From Geothrix sp. (GTDB lineage Bacteria > Acidobacteriota > Holophagae > Holophagales > Holophagaceae): DNA of 64,000 nt. Under the pieces are notes generated by a model. The model was not told the origin of the DNA and made no database searches. It was given only the letters and a program-made list of their open reading frames with translations. The DNA is taken from positions 310,001-374,000 of the forward strand of contig NZ_JAHRYQ010000001.1 in assembly GCF_020622065.1 (NCBI RefSeq), written 5' to 3'. A program made the position numbers and the translations under genes. The stretch's first letter is position 1. Each line of letters starts with the position of its first letter. Below are positions 29,801-39,500 of the stretch, in pieces.

Positions 29801-30143
29801 CGGCTCCGGCGGCGACCTGCTGCCCTGGATGTTCCGCAAGTTCGGCCTGGGCCCCCTGGTGGGCCGGCCCACCTGGGGCGGCCTCGTGGGCATCCTGGGC
29901 TTCCCCACCCTCATGGATGGCGGCACCATCACCGCCCCCAACCTGGCCATCTGGACCGAGAAGGGCTGGGTGGTGGAGAACGAGGGCGTGGCGCCGGACA
30001 TCGAGGTGGAGCAGCTGCCCAAGGACATCATCGCCGGCCGCGATCCCCAGCTGGAGAAGGCCATCGACCTGATGAAGGCCGAGCTGAAGAAGAACCCGCC
30101 CCAGAAGCTGCAGCGCCCGCCCTATCCGGTGCGGACGAAATAG
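26826..30143 (+). CDS. Secreted tricorn-like S41 peptidase
   Basis: 1105 residues with a signal peptide ending near PAVDL. A WD40/TolB-like propeller follows, with repeated FSPDGAWIAY, WSPDGKALAY, WSPDGKKIAY and WSPDSRFLAY units, then a highly charged linker (about 560-590, Lys/Glu/Asp-rich), the core helical domain (about 700-780), a PDZ-like domain (about 800-880) and the S41 catalytic domain with nucleophile S994 in DETAGSGGD. It degrades peptides, here probably in the periplasm. I start at 26826 because GGAGGGG lies ten bases upstream; the ATG at 26853 is an alternative. Confidence 0.93.
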   Translation: MPRLLMDGPMTRRPSSLNPLALVMAAALVQPLPAVDLQDTRLVAQPAVSARQVAFLYAGDLWTCAPDGGAAKRLTTRGGCVGTPRFSPDGAWIAYTAALEGNADVWVIPAAGGEPRRLTWHPGADVVQDWTPDGRAVLFTSGRSVHTTRYTQLFTVPLAGGMPTQLPIPNAARATYSPDGSHIVYNPLSDAFRQWKHYRGGTASRLWIYRVKDHEVVQIPQPQDQPQGRCNDIDPMWIGGKVYFVSDRAGEFNLFSYDLATKVVAQLTTHKDFPILAASHGAGRIVYEQAGWLHRFDPATGQSTRLKVAVAADLPEARSRWATGAKWASNLELSPSGSRVAVEYRGEILSVPAEKGDARNLTNAPGSHERNPAWSPDGKALAYLSDAGGEYALKVQAQDGKGEVRSFALKGAGFYDNLKWSPDGKKIAYTDNALALRILDLGTGAVKAVSSEVLYTPAPTLNHNWSPDSRFLAYTRNTESGMLRLHVYAVEEDKSTALTDGLADASDPVFDRSGKYLYFTASTDAGPVRDWFAQSNADALMRGNLYLMVLAKDTPSPLAKESDEEGGAAKAEEKNGKPEDKKGAKTEVKVRIDFDGLAERIVPIEAAKTAFFTDLQAGEAGTLFYLRQTGGANRFNRSEPMALCRFDLKKREETVLVEKADAFKLSADGKKLVYQLKEAATIIPTAGKPEPGKGKVALEGLQVKVEPRQEWAQILDEVWRINRDFFYAPNMHGADWKAMKAKYAAFLPDLGTRADLNRVIQWMCSELAVGHHRGGGGDLPDAGKPVPGGLLGADVEVANGRYRFAKIFGGLNWSPELRSPLTEPGVNVKPGDYLLAVNGRDLKAPENLYARFENTAGKLVELTVGSDPAGKDARTVSVVPVGSEAGLRNRDWVEGNLRKVQAATEGRVAYVYVPNTTTLGHTYFKRYFYPQAQKEAVIIDERYNGGGQVADYYIDLLRRPFTAMWAMRYGQDLKSPQASIQGPKVMLVDETAGSGGDLLPWMFRKFGLGPLVGRPTWGGLVGILGFPTLMDGGTITAPNLAIWTEKGWVVENEGVAPDIEVEQLPKDIIAGRDPQLEKAIDLMKAELKKNPPQKLQRPPYPVRTK

Positions 30144-30226
30144 GCCGTTCCCACCGCGACCGACCCTCCCTCAGGCTCCCGTTCCGGGCGGCCTGGGGAG
30201 GATCGGCAGGGCCTGATCTTCACCCC

Positions 30227-30775
30227 TCACAGCCGCAGCGCAGTCTCCGCGGCGACGGCGTCGCGTTCCCTCTGGTGGTCGAAGAGGACCAGATACCAGC
30301 CGAAGGCGGCGAGCAACGCGTGCCTGAACCGGGCGAAGGAAGTCAGGTTCAGGTCCACATCGCAGCGCTCGAGCCCCGCGGGCGAGGTGAGGTCCCGGCC
30401 CGGGTAGGCGTGGAGCCGGACCAGGGCGATGCCCCCGGGATCCAGGAAGGCTCCGCCATCGGGATGCCAGGTCCAGTCGAAGACAGCCCCGTCCAGGAAT
30501 TCGAGCTTCCCGTGCCGGAGGGCGTGGGGGTGGAAGGTGGCCAAAGTCGTCTTCTCGCCCTCCTCGCGCAGGGTCACGACGGGCGCCAGGAGACCCAGGT
30601 GCTTGAGGGTCCAGGCGCCTTCGGCCGTTTCGACGCGGGCCAGCGTGCGTTCCCCATCGAGGAAGGTGAGGGTGGCAAAGGTCTCGCCGTTCGCCTGCAA
30701 CGCGAAGTCGGGCGGCGAGTAGCCTCCCCGCCGCCAGGCCAGGGAGGCGGTAGGGCATTCCGAGAGCGATCTCAT
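30227..30775 (-). CDS. Hypothetical beta-rich protein
   Basis: 182 residues without signal peptide or clear membrane span. Alternating short strands with Gly and charged turns (TLTFLDGERTLARVETAEG) suggest a beta-rich fold; the end is a helix with FGWYLVLFDHQRERDA. I do not recognise the family. It is downstream of the SDR gene on the same strand, 88 bases away, and may be cotranscribed. The 83 bases to the tricorn stop contain an imperfect inverted repeat that may terminate both genes. Confidence 0.5.
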   Translation of the reverse strand: MRSLSECPTASLAWRRGGYSPPDFALQANGETFATLTFLDGERTLARVETAEGAWTLKHLGLLAPVVTLREEGEKTTLATFHPHALRHGKLEFLDGAVFDWTWHPDGGAFLDPGGIALVRLHAYPGRDLTSPAGLERCDVDLNLTSFARFRHALLAAFGWYLVLFDHQRERDAVAAETALRL

Positions 30776-30863
30776 GGCATTCCCCTGTTCTCGCGGGGAT
30801 GCATCCGCGCAGGGGGAATGTACATTCCGCAGGGCGGTCGCGTCAGAGGCGCCGCCGAAAAAG

Positions 30864-31616
30864 TCACACCTGGATCACGCCCCCATCGAGGTTGAGACAC
30901 TGCCCCACCTGCATGGTGTTGGCGGGATCCAGCAGCCAGGCGATGCCGTGGGCGATCTCCTCCGGCTGGAAGAACCGCTTCACGGGCACGGCCGCCTCGG
31001 CCTGGGCCCGCGTCTGTGCTTCGGTCTGCCCGGTGGCGGCGGCGATCTGGCGGAGGCCGGTCTGGGCCATGTCCGTGTCCACCCACCCCGGGGCCACGGC
31101 ATTCACCACGATGCCCCGATCGATGAGTTCGAGGGCCAGGGCCTTGGCGAGCCCATGGACGCCGTGCTTGGCGGCGCAGTAGGCCCCGTAACCCGGCACG
31201 CCGAAGCGGCCCAGGACGCTGGCCACCAGCACGATGCGCCCGCCGGGTCCCATGTGGGGGAGGAAGGCCCGCACGGTGTTCCAGGGCCCCGCCAGATCCG
31301 CGGCGAGGATCTGGTCGAAAAAGGCGTCGGAGTCGCCGTCCACGGGCGTCATGCCGGAGATGGCGGCCGCAGCCAGCAGCCCGTCCACCGGGCCGAGGTC
31401 CTTGGCCACGGCCGCCAGGCGGGTGCGATCCGTCACATCCGCCTCGTGGGTTTCCGCCGTGCCGCCGGCCTTCCGGACGGCTGTGGCCGCCTCGGCGAGT
31501 GCCGCGGCGTCCCGCCCGAGGAGGATCAGGTGGGCGGACTCCGTGCGGGCCAGGTGCAGCGCGCAGGCGCGACCCAGGCCGCGGGAACCGCCGGTGATGA
31601 GGATGGTGCGGGTCAT
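30864..31616 (-). CDS. Short-chain dehydrogenase/reductase
   Basis: 250 residues. TGGSRGLG is the nucleotide-binding loop and YCAAKHG carries the catalytic Tyr/Lys. In place of the usual NNAG motif the sequence has AAAAISG, an uncommon variant. The C-terminus CLNLDGGVIQ is standard. A good ribosome site (GGAGGTCCC) precedes the ATG at 31614-31616. Substrate unknown; the neighbours give no metabolic clue. Confidence 0.85.
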   Translation of the reverse strand: MTRTILITGGSRGLGRACALHLARTESAHLILLGRDAAALAEAATAVRKAGGTAETHEADVTDRTRLAAVAKDLGPVDGLLAAAAISGMTPVDGDSDAFFDQILAADLAGPWNTVRAFLPHMGPGGRIVLVASVLGRFGVPGYGAYCAAKHGVHGLAKALALELIDRGIVVNAVAPGWVDTDMAQTGLRQIAAATGQTEAQTRAQAEAAVPVKRFFQPEEIAHGIAWLLDPANTMQVGQCLNLDGGVIQV

Positions 31617-31720
31617 GGGACCTCCCTTCCAAGAGGGTGCCAGATCTGGAGGCGGCCGGATGCCGCCCGGTGGCGCGGGGGGATCGGCGGCCTATCTTTT
31701 AGGATTCACAGGAGAAAGCG

Positions 31721-31951
31721 ATGGGCTGCGAGACGCAGGGCGACCGGCGGCAAGCGTCGGAGCTGAGGGAAGGTGAGGGCCGGGGGGCCCTCTGGTCCCT
31801 GCCGGATGGCCATCGCCTGCCCAACCTGGTGGATGCGATCCCGCTCGTGTTGGCCGATCCCGCCCACCCGGCCCGCCTGCGGGAGACCGACTTGGAACAT
31901 CCCGAGGATTTCCACCTGCGCCTGACGGCCTGGCTGCTGCGGCAGGGCTGA
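31721..31951 (+). CDS. Small hypothetical protein
   Basis: 76 residues, starting MGCETQG behind AGGAGAAAGCG. It is acidic, with a run of short helices (NLVDAIPLVLADPAHPARL) and no signal peptide. I do not recognise it. It is convergent with the aspartokinase gene, whose stop lies seven bases away. Confidence 0.5.
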   Translation: MGCETQGDRRQASELREGEGRGALWSLPDGHRLPNLVDAIPLVLADPAHPARLRETDLEHPEDFHLRLTAWLLRQG

Positions 31952-31957
31952 GGCCGA

Positions 31958-33322
31958 TCAGCCGGTCTTCTGGCGCTCCGGGATCCGGAGCGGGGGTTGG
32001 CCATCCACGCAGCGGTCGTGCAGGCGGGGGATGAGGTCCCCCAACCGGGATTCGGGCACGAGGAAGGCGATGGAGACGGTGCTGCTGCCCGTCAGCAGGC
32101 CACCTACGGGCTCTGGACCCAGGGCTGCGAGGTGGCGCAGGGCCGCCAGGGGATCGGCCCGCAGGCCCTCGCCCACCAGGGCCACGACGGCCCAGCCGGA
32201 TTCGCAGGCGAGGCCGGAAGCCGCGAGGGTCCCCAGCACCTCGGCGGCGGCTGGGGTCTCCGGCCGCACCGCCAGCAGGGTGCCTGCGGGGCTGGCGATC
32301 AACCCGAAGCGCAGGGCGCCGGCTTCCTCCAGGCTGCGTGCGGCTTTGAGCGGTGGCTCGAGTCCGGCTGAGGCGGGGAAGCGCAGCAGGCTGATCCCCT
32401 CCTTGTAGGCCACGGAGGTGACGGCGCCGGGGGAGCGATGCGGCGGCACCGGCAGGATCTCCGTGCGGGAGGCCCCGGGCCGCAAGGTGTTGGCGACCAC
32501 AAGGCGGAACCCCGCCCGCGCGCCGGGGGCCAGGGAGTCCGCGTGGAGGACCTTCGCCCCGAAGGCGCTGAGGGCCTCGGCCTCGCCCTGGCTCATCTGG
32601 GGGATGGGGCGGGCGCCGGGAACCAGGCTTGGATCCGCCGTCAGCACGCCATCCACATCGGTCCAGATCTGCACCTCCTCGGCTCCCAGGGCCTCGCCGA
32701 GCAGGGTGGCGCTGGTGTCGGATCCCCCCCGGCCCAGGGTGGTGGTGTGGCCTTCCGCCGTGGCGCCGAGGAACCCCTGAGTGATCCAGAGGCCCCCGGC
32801 CTCCAGGGACTCGCGCCAGGGGGCCGCCGCCGTGCGCAGGGCCGCCAGCTGGGGCCGGGCCTTGCCGAAGCGGGCGTCCGTCCGCAGCACCTCGCGGACC
32901 TCGCGGAAGGCGCCGCCGAAGCAGGCGGCGGCGAGGTGGGCCGACAGCGTCTCACCCACGGCCAGGGCGGCGTCCCGGCCTCGGGGCGTGGCCTCGCCCA
33001 GCATGGCCATGCCCGTGAGCAGCCGGTCCAGCCGGTCGAAGAGGGGCGTCCAGGCGGGCCGGACCTCGGTCCAGAGGCCCAGCTCGGAGGCCACCTGGCG
33101 GTGCCGGTCCCGCAGGGCGACCAGATGCTCCCGCGCACTGGGCAGGTGACCTCCGCCTGCGGCGGCGCACGCCTCGAGGATGCGGTCCGTGGTGCCCCGG
33201 AGGGCCGAGACCACCACGAGGCCGCCTGTGGGCAACTCCTCGGAGACGATGGCCGCCGCGCGACGGAACGCCTCGGCGCTGCCCACGGAACTGCCGCCGA
33301 ATTTCAGGACCTTCAGGCTCAT
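31958..33322 (-). CDS. lysC: Aspartate kinase
   Basis: 454 residues: kinase domain with [10 protein letters not shown] at the N-terminus, [10 protein letters not shown] and the aspartate-binding [12 protein letters not shown], then two ACT-like regulatory segments (about 300-440). It makes aspartyl phosphate, the first step towards homoserine, lysine and threonine. Its ATG overlaps the metA stop (ATGA, 33319-33322). Being last in a SAM-riboswitch operon, it probably provides the methionine-dedicated flux into homoserine. It is monofunctional; no homoserine dehydrogenase domain or gene is in view. Confidence 0.9.
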   Translation of the reverse strand: MSLKVLKFGGSSVGSAEAFRRAAAIVSEELPTGGLVVVSALRGTTDRILEACAAAGGGHLPSAREHLVALRDRHRQVASELGLWTEVRPAWTPLFDRLDRLLTGMAMLGEATPRGRDAALAVGETLSAHLAAACFGGAFREVREVLRTDARFGKARPQLAALRTAAAPWRESLEAGGLWITQGFLGATAEGHTTTLGRGGSDTSATLLGEALGAEEVQIWTDVDGVLTADPSLVPGARPIPQMSQGEAEALSAFGAKVLHADSLAPGARAGFRLVVANTLRPGASRTEILPVPPHRSPGAVTSVAYKEGISLLRFPASAGLEPPLKAARSLEEAGALRFGLIASPAGTLLAVRPETPAAAEVLGTLAASGLACESGWAVVALVGEGLRADPLAALRHLAALGPEPVGGLLTGSSTVSIAFLVPESRLGDLIPRLHDRCVDGQPPLRIPERQKTG

Positions 33323-34254
33323 GCCTGCCCTCCTTCCGCGGGGAGCGTGCCCAGGTCAAAGGGCGCCTCCTGGTAGACGCAGTGGTTCAGCCAGTTGGAG
33401 AAGAGAAGATTGGCGTGCCCCCGCCACCGGACCAGGGGCTCCCGGGCGGGGTCGTCGTCCGGGAAGTAGTTCCGCGGGAGGCCGATGGGGAGACCTTTCC
33501 CGAGGTCCCGCGCGTACTCGCCCTGCAGGGTGCCCGAGTCGTACTCCGAGTGGCCCGTGACGAAGACCTGGCGCCGGTCCGCGGACTGGACCAGGTAGAC
33601 CCCGGCCTCATCCGACTCGGCGAGGAGCGCCAGCCGGGGTTCGGCCAGGATGTCCTCCCGGCGGGTTTCCGTGTGGCGCGAGTGGGGCGCGAAGAAGACA
33701 TCGTCGAACCCCTGCACGATGCGCTCATGGCGCACCTTCAGCCGGTGGGGGAAGACGCCGAACATCTTCTCGGGGAGGGGCTGTTTCGGAATGCCGTAAT
33801 AGCGGTAGAGCGCGGCCTGGGCGCCCCAGCAGATGAAGAGGCTGGAGAAGACATGCGTCCTGGCCCAGTCCAGCAGTTCGGTGAGCTCGGGCCAGTAGTC
33901 CACCGCCTCAAAGGGCAGCTGCTCCACGGGGGCGCCGGTGATGATGAGGCCGTCAAAGGCCTGGTGGCGCACTTCCGCGAAGGACGCGTAGTGTTCCAGC
34001 AGGTGCTCCGCCGGCGTGTTCCTGGCCTCGTGGGAGGCCATGTGGAGCAGCGTGACCTCCACCTGCAGGGGCGTGTTGCCCAGCAGGCGAAGCAGTTGGG
34101 TCTCCGTGGCGATCTTCGTGGGCATCAAGTTGAGGATGGCGATGCGCAGCGGCCGGATGTCCTGATGGAGGGCGCGGGGCTCCTCCATCAGGAACACATT
34201 TTCCGCCTCAAGAACACCCCGGGCGGGCAGGGAGGAGGGGACTTTGACGGGCAT
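33319..34254 (-). CDS. metA: Homoserine O-acetyltransferase (MetA family)
   Basis: 311 residues. The family marks are [17 protein letters not shown], the nucleophile C142 (FICWGAQ) and HSRHTE. Although the family is named after succinyltransferase, position 111 is glutamate (GAPVEQL); in the characterised Bacillus cereus enzyme E111 selects acetyl-CoA, while E. coli has glycine. The adjacent O-acetylhomoserine sulfhydrylase agrees with acetyl specificity. The start at 34252-34254 is two bases after the metY stop. A longer open frame upstream lies inside metY and is spurious. Confidence 0.92.
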   Translation of the reverse strand: MPVKVPSSLPARGVLEAENVFLMEEPRALHQDIRPLRIAILNLMPTKIATETQLLRLLGNTPLQVEVTLLHMASHEARNTPAEHLLEHYASFAEVRHQAFDGLIITGAPVEQLPFEAVDYWPELTELLDWARTHVFSSLFICWGAQAALYRYYGIPKQPLPEKMFGVFPHRLKVRHERIVQGFDDVFFAPHSRHTETRREDILAEPRLALLAESDEAGVYLVQSADRRQVFVTGHSEYDSGTLQGEYARDLGKGLPIGLPRNYFPDDDPAREPLVRWRGHANLLFSNWLNHCVYQEAPFDLGTLPAEGGQA

Positions 34255-34256
34255 GG

Positions 34257-35546
34257 CTAGGCTTTCGCGAGGGCCTGATCGAGATCCCCGATCAGGTCCT
34301 CGATGTGCTCGAGGCCCACGGACAGGCGGATCAGGTCGTCGGTGACGCCCGTGGCCGCCCGCTCCTCGGCCGACAGCTGCTGGTGGGTGGTGCTGGCGGG
34401 GTGGATGATGAGGCTCTTGGCATCGCCCAGATTGGCCAGGCGCGAGAAGAGCTGCACGGCATCGATGACCTTCCCGCCCGCCGGGAGGTCTCCCTTCACG
34501 CCGAAGGTCAGGATGCCGCCGAAACCCGCGCCCTTGCGGAAATAGCGGGTTGCCGAAGCGTGGTTCTCGTTGCCGGGCAGCCCGGGGTAGTTCACCCAGG
34601 CCACCTTGGGATGCTTCGCCAGCCATTGGGCCAGGGCCAGGGCGTTCTCGCCGTGGCGCTGCAGGCGCAGGTGCAAGGTCTCGATGCCCTGGAGGATGAG
34701 GAAGGCGTTGAAGGGGCTCAGGGCCGCCCCGGTGTCGCGCAGCCCCTCGATGCGGGCCTTGGTGATGAAGGCCGCCGGACCTGCCAGATCCGCCAGCACG
34801 GCGCCATGGTAGGCGGCGAAGGGCTCAGTGAACTCGGGAAACTTGCCACCCTTCCAGTCGAAGGTGCCGCCATCGACGATGAGGCCCGCCACGGAGGTGC
34901 CGTGCCCGCCCAGATACTTGGTGGCGCTGTGCACCACGATGTCTGCTCCGTATTTGAAGGGGTTCAGCAGATAGGGGCTGGGCAGGGTGTTGTCCACGAG
35001 GAGCGGGATGCCCGCCGCGTGGGCGATGGCGGCGATCACCTCGAACTCGGGTACATCCAGCTTGGGATTGCCCACAGCTTCGATGTAGATGGCGCGGGTC
35101 TCGGGCCGGAGGGCGGCGCGGAAGGCCTCGGGCTTCGTCGAGTCCACGAAGGTGGTGGTGATGCCCGTGCGGGGCAGGGTGTGGTGCAGCAGGTTGTAGG
35201 TGCCCCCGTAGAGGTTGTTCCCGGCGACCACATGGTCGCCGCCCCGCAGCAGGGTGGTGAGGGCGAGGGTGATGGCCGCCTGGCCCGAGGCCGTGGCCAG
35301 GGCCCCGATGCCGCCCTCGAGCTGCGCCACGCGCTGTTCCAACACGGCCGTGGTGGGGTTCATGATTCGTGTGTAGATGTTCCCCGGCACCTCCAGGTTG
35401 AAGAGCTGGGCGCCATGTTCGGTGCTGTCGAACACATAGCTGGTGGTCTGGTAGATGGGCACGGCCCGGCTCTTCGTATCCGAGTCCGGGCTGTGGCCCC
35501 CGTGGAGGGCGATGGTTTCGAAGCGGGGGGCGGGGGTGGCGCTCAT
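34257..35546 (-). CDS. metY: O-acetylhomoserine sulfhydrylase
   Basis: 429-residue PLP enzyme of the Cys/Met metabolism family making homocysteine from O-acetylhomoserine and sulfide. [10 protein letters not shown] carries the PLP lysine and [13 protein letters not shown] is the MetY-type N-terminal signature. The ATG at 35544-35546 is preceded by AGGAGACGCC. It is the first gene of metY-metA-lysC, directly downstream of a SAM riboswitch and its terminator, so it should be repressed when SAM is high. Confidence 0.95.
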   Translation of the reverse strand: MSATPAPRFETIALHGGHSPDSDTKSRAVPIYQTTSYVFDSTEHGAQLFNLEVPGNIYTRIMNPTTAVLEQRVAQLEGGIGALATASGQAAITLALTTLLRGGDHVVAGNNLYGGTYNLLHHTLPRTGITTTFVDSTKPEAFRAALRPETRAIYIEAVGNPKLDVPEFEVIAAIAHAAGIPLLVDNTLPSPYLLNPFKYGADIVVHSATKYLGGHGTSVAGLIVDGGTFDWKGGKFPEFTEPFAAYHGAVLADLAGPAAFITKARIEGLRDTGAALSPFNAFLILQGIETLHLRLQRHGENALALAQWLAKHPKVAWVNYPGLPGNENHASATRYFRKGAGFGGILTFGVKGDLPAGGKVIDAVQLFSRLANLGDAKSLIIHPASTTHQQLSAEERAATGVTDDLIRLSVGLEHIEDLIGDLDQALAKA

Positions 35547-35612
35547 GGCGTCTCCTGGAGAAGGAAGGTGAGAAGGCCGAGGCCTCGTCTGTCCAAGCAA
35601 GTCCAGGAAAAG

Positions 35613-35640
35613 CAAAAGGGGCCCGATTTCTCGGGCCCCT
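35613..35640 (-). terminator. Riboswitch-controlled terminator before metY
   Basis: A perfect 10-bp stem (35617-35626 with 35631-35640, loop TTTC in plus-strand notation) is followed on the minus strand by TTTTGCTTTT. It sits between the SAM aptamer and the metY start and is the expected expression platform. Confidence 0.85.
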
Positions 35641-35659
35641 TCGATGATTGCGTCAGTTC

Positions 35660-35785
35660 GACACAGCTCGACATCTCTCCGCGGTTGATTGCTCAATCGC
35701 GGCAGGAATTGGCACCTTGCTTTCGCAGGTTGCCAAGGTTTCACAGGGCCCGTCCCTCCACCTTTCTGGATAACTCGCTATGGAA
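35660..35785 (-). ncRNA. SAM-I (S-box) riboswitch upstream of metY-metA-lysC
   Basis: On the minus strand the conserved core reads AGAAAGGTGGAGGGAC, GGCCCTGTGAAACC, TTGGCAACC and GGTGCCAATTCC in the S-box order, with variable P3 and P4 hairpins in place. A strong intrinsic terminator follows at 35613-35640. By analogy with other S-boxes, SAM binding favours the terminator. End points are approximate because the outer P1 helix pairs imperfectly in my reading. Confidence 0.92.
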
Positions 35786-35831
35786 CTGACAAGGATCTCG
35801 TAAGAGAACGGCCCCAAAGGGCCGGTCAGAA

Positions 35832-35860
35832 AAGGTAGCGCCGCGGAGGCCCCCTGGCAA
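35832..35860 (-). promoter_or_regulatory. Candidate promoter of the metY operon
   Basis: On the minus strand TTGCCA (35855-35860) and TACCTT (35832-35837) are 17 bases apart, about 50 bases upstream of the SAM aptamer. The rest of the 445-base gap between metY and the lipoprotein gene holds the riboswitch, its terminator and a GGCCCTTTGGGGCC hairpin near 35810. Confidence 0.45.
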
Positions 35861-35991
35861 GGGCCATCGTCGGCTTCGCCCAAAAGGGATCGGAGCGGGG
35901 CGCCTCTCCCGGGACGGCAGCCTCTGGCACACTGCTCTTATCAGGCTCCGCCTCCCCGGGATGGATGGCCTGCCCTGATTGGAGCCGTGCC

Positions 35992-36498
35992 ATGCAACGA
36001 CGCCTTGCCGCCCTGATGATCGCGATTCCCGCCGTTGTGTCCCTGGGCTGCACCAAGCCGGATCTGGATGTGTCCAAGCTCAGGGTGGGGATGACCAAGA
36101 AGGAGGTGATCGAGCGGGTGGGGAATCCAACCCGGACGAAGGTCACCAACGACACCGAAGTGCATGAATACGAAGCCTACGATCGGTACGGGGCCATCAA
36201 GGTCAACAGCCGCACCCAGTACATCCGGTTCGTGAATGGCCGGGTGGACGCCTTTGGAACGCTTGAGGACCTGAAGGCCGGGCGGTCTTCCTGGAATTCT
36301 CCCGAGGCCCGCGCCAAGGTGAACCCGGAGATGCGGGAAGCGGCTCCCCTGAAGCAGCCGGCCACCCCTGCCGGGCCGGCGTTCGACCTGCGCGTCGAGC
36401 TGGAGAAGCTGGAAAAGCTGAAGAAAGATGGGCTCATCACCGAAGTCGAGTTCCGGGAACTCCGCCAGAAGGTCATGGATAAGGCCCGCGCTCAGTAA
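35992..36498 (+). CDS. BamE/SmpA-like lipoprotein with C-terminal SHOCT segment
   Basis: 168 residues. The signal peptide ends in a lipobox (VVSLGC), so the mature protein is a lipoprotein. LRVGMTKKEVIERVGNPT is the SmpA/OmlA (BamE) start motif, followed by EVHEYEAYDR. The C-terminus LEKLKKDGLITEVEFRELR is a SHOCT-type helix pair. The combination suggests an envelope protein, but its short and partial BamE domain makes a true BAM-complex role uncertain. The start follows GGAGCCGTGCC. It is convergent with metH, stops being 15 bases apart. Confidence 0.75.
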   Translation: MQRRLAALMIAIPAVVSLGCTKPDLDVSKLRVGMTKKEVIERVGNPTRTKVTNDTEVHEYEAYDRYGAIKVNSRTQYIRFVNGRVDAFGTLEDLKAGRSSWNSPEARAKVNPEMREAAPLKQPATPAGPAFDLRVELEKLEKLKKDGLITEVEFRELRQKVMDKARAQ

Positions 36499-36513
36499 GG
36501 CGCGCCCAGAACC

Positions 36514-39500
36514 CTACGCCGAGAAGTACCGCGCCTGGGGATGCCAGGCCACCAGGGCGCTGGTGCTGTATTCGGGATCCATCTGGTGGCTGTCAGAGAG
36601 GTGGACGCCGATCTCCTGGCCGCGCAGCAGGTCCAGGATGGGGCCGTTGCCCTCCAGCTCTGGGCAGGCCGGGTAGCCGTAGGAATAGCGGGATCCCTGG
36701 TAGCCCTGGGCGAAGAGGGCGCGGCCCGGCAGGTCTTTGGCCGCGATGCCCAGTTCCCGGCGGATGCGGGCGTGGATCCGCTCGGCATAGGCCTCCGTCA
36801 GTTCCGTGGCCAGGCCGTGGAAGGCGAAGTAGTCCGCGTAGCCATCCTCCCGGTAGAGCTTGGCCGCGTGGTCCGCGGCGGCCTGGCCCAGCGTGACGAG
36901 CTGAATGGCCAGCACATCGGTCCGGTCGGCGCGGAAGAAGTCCGCGATGCAAAGCCTCCTGCCCGTGCCCTGGCGCGGGAAGCCGAGCACCGCGAGCGTC
37001 CGGGCATGGTTGGCGGGATCGAGTACCCGCAGCGCATCCCCCTCGGCGCGCACGGGGAAATAGCCGTAGCGGGCCTTCGGGTGGAAGAGCGGGGCCTCGG
37101 CCAGCCGTTCCTTCCAACGCACCAGCTGGGGCACGGCCTTATCACGCAGCACGGCGGCGAAGGCCTCGTCGCTCTGGCTGCCCTGGCTGAAACCCCAGCG
37201 GTTGCGGATCAAGGCGAAGGCGTCGAGGTGCTCGAACAGATCCACCGGCGCATCCACCCGCTCGCGCACGCCCCAGAACGGCGGTTCCGGCGGCGGCCCG
37301 TCATGCCGCACCCAGCTGCTCTGTTGGAGCGGAGTCAGCGGCACGGCCGCGCCTCCTCGCTTCAGGATCTTGATGTCGCCTGCCACAGAGGCGGATGGGG
37401 CAGGAGCCGGGACGCCGGTCTCCCCCGCCACCAGCGCCTGCATGTGCCGCAGGCCCTCGAAGGCGTCCTCGGCGTAGAAGACCGGGCCCGCATACGAACG
37501 CCGGCAGTCGCCCTCCACATAATCCCGGGTGAGGGCCGCACCGCCCAGGATCACAGGCACCTTCAGACCCTGCTCCTCCATGAAGTGCAGGTTCTCCTTC
37601 ATGATGACGGTGGATTTCACCAGCAGGCCCGACAACCCGACGGCATCGGCAGGCCAGGCTTCGAGTTCCTTGAGGATGGCCTCGATGGGCTGCTTGATGC
37701 CCAGGTTCTTCACCTCGAAGCCGTTGTTGCTGAGGATGATGTCCACCAGGTTCTTGCCGATGTCGTGGACATCGCCCTTCACGGTGGCCAGCAGGATGCG
37801 GCCCTTCTGGTAGTTCGATTCCTTGGGCAAATGGGGCTCGATGCGCTTGATGGCCTCCTTCATGGCCTCGGCGCTCTCCAGCACGAAGGGGAGCTGCATC
37901 TCCCCGGCGCCGAAGCGCTCACCTACCACCTTCATGGCCCCCAGCAGCACCTCGTTGATGAGGACGAGCGGATCGTGGTCCTTCAGGGCCTCATCCACAT
38001 CCGCGAGGATGGCCTGCTTCTCGCCGTCGAGGATGCCGCGGTGCAGCCGCTCCAGCACCGGAAGGTCCTCGCGGTGGTCATCCGCCGCGACCGCCTTGCG
38101 ATCGCTGAACCGGGCCAGGACCGCTTTGAGGGGATCGTAGCCTTCCGCGCGGCGGTCGAAGATCAGGTCCTCGATCATGCGGCGGTCCTCGGGGTCGATC
38201 TTCGCCACGGGGATCACCTTGGAGGCGTTGAAGATGGCCATGTCGAGGCCGAACTTCACGCCGTGGTAGAGCATGAGGGCATTGAGCACATGGCGGGAGG
38301 CGGGATTCAGGCCGAAGCTGACATTGCTCACGCCGAGGATGGTCATCACGCCGGGCAGCTCGGCCTTGATGAGCTTCAGGGCCTCCAGGGTCTCCACCGC
38401 GGAACCGCGGAACTCCTCGTCGCCACTGCCCAGGGTGAAGGTCAACGGGTCGATGATGAGGTCGCCGGGATCGAGGCCGTACTCACCCACGGCCAGGGCG
38501 TGGAGGCGCTTCGCCACAGCCAGCTTCTGCTCGCGGGTCTTGGCCATGCCGCGCTCGTCGATGGTGAGGGCCACCACGGCGGCGCCGTAGGTCTTGCAGA
38601 GGTCCAGGATCTTGCGCGCCTTCGTGTCGCCGTCCTCGAAGTTGATGGAGTTCACCACGCACTTGCCGGGGGACCGCTGCAGGGCCCGCTCGATGACGGG
38701 CACCTCCGTGCTGTCGATGACGAGGGGCAGGGTGATCTGGGAGACGAGGCGGCTCAGCAGCTCGTCGGCATCGCGCACCTCGTCCCGGCCCACATAGGCC
38801 ACGCAGAGATCCAGCAGGTGGGCGCCCTCCCGCTGCTGCTCCTTGGCCAGGGTGATCATGCCATCCCAGTCCTCGGCCGCCAGCAGGTCGCGGAACTTCT
38901 TCGAACCGTTGGCATTCGTCCGCTCGCCGACGATGAGGGGGGCTGGTTCCTGCCTCAGGGTCACGCTCTGGTAGAGGCTGGCGGCGCTCCGTTCCAGCTT
39001 CGGCGTGCGCCTCGGCGGGTTCAGCCGCTCGACGCCCGGAGCCAGGGCCCGGATGTGGTCGGGTGTGGTGCCGCAGCACCCGCCGACGATGGCCAAGCCG
39101 AATTCCGAGGCCGCGTGCAGAACCTTCGGCGCGAAGGCCGATGGATCCAGGGGGTAGACCACCTGGCCCCCCATATTCTCCGGGAGGCCGGCGTTGGGCA
39201 GGCAGCTGATGCGGAAGGGGCTGGCTTCCGACAGGGTCTGGAGGTGCGAGTGCATCTCGTCGGGGCCCGTGGCGCAGTTGAGCCCCAGCACATCGATGCC
39301 GAGGGGCTCCACGCTGGTGAGCACCGCGGAGATGTCCGAACCCACCAGAAGGGTGCCCGTGGTCTCCACGGTGGCCTGCACCCAGAGCGGGATCTTCCGT
39401 CTTTTGGCGGTCATGGCTTCTCGGGCGGCGCGGACGGCCACCTTGATCTGCCCCAGGTCCTGGCAGGTCTCGATGAGGATGGCGTCGGCGCCGCCGTCCA

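Noticed and set aside
35547-35744. Longer metY start within the riboswitch leader
   Set aside because: The extension would be translated from the aptamer and terminator; the ATG at 35546 has a proper ribosome site and the family N-terminus.
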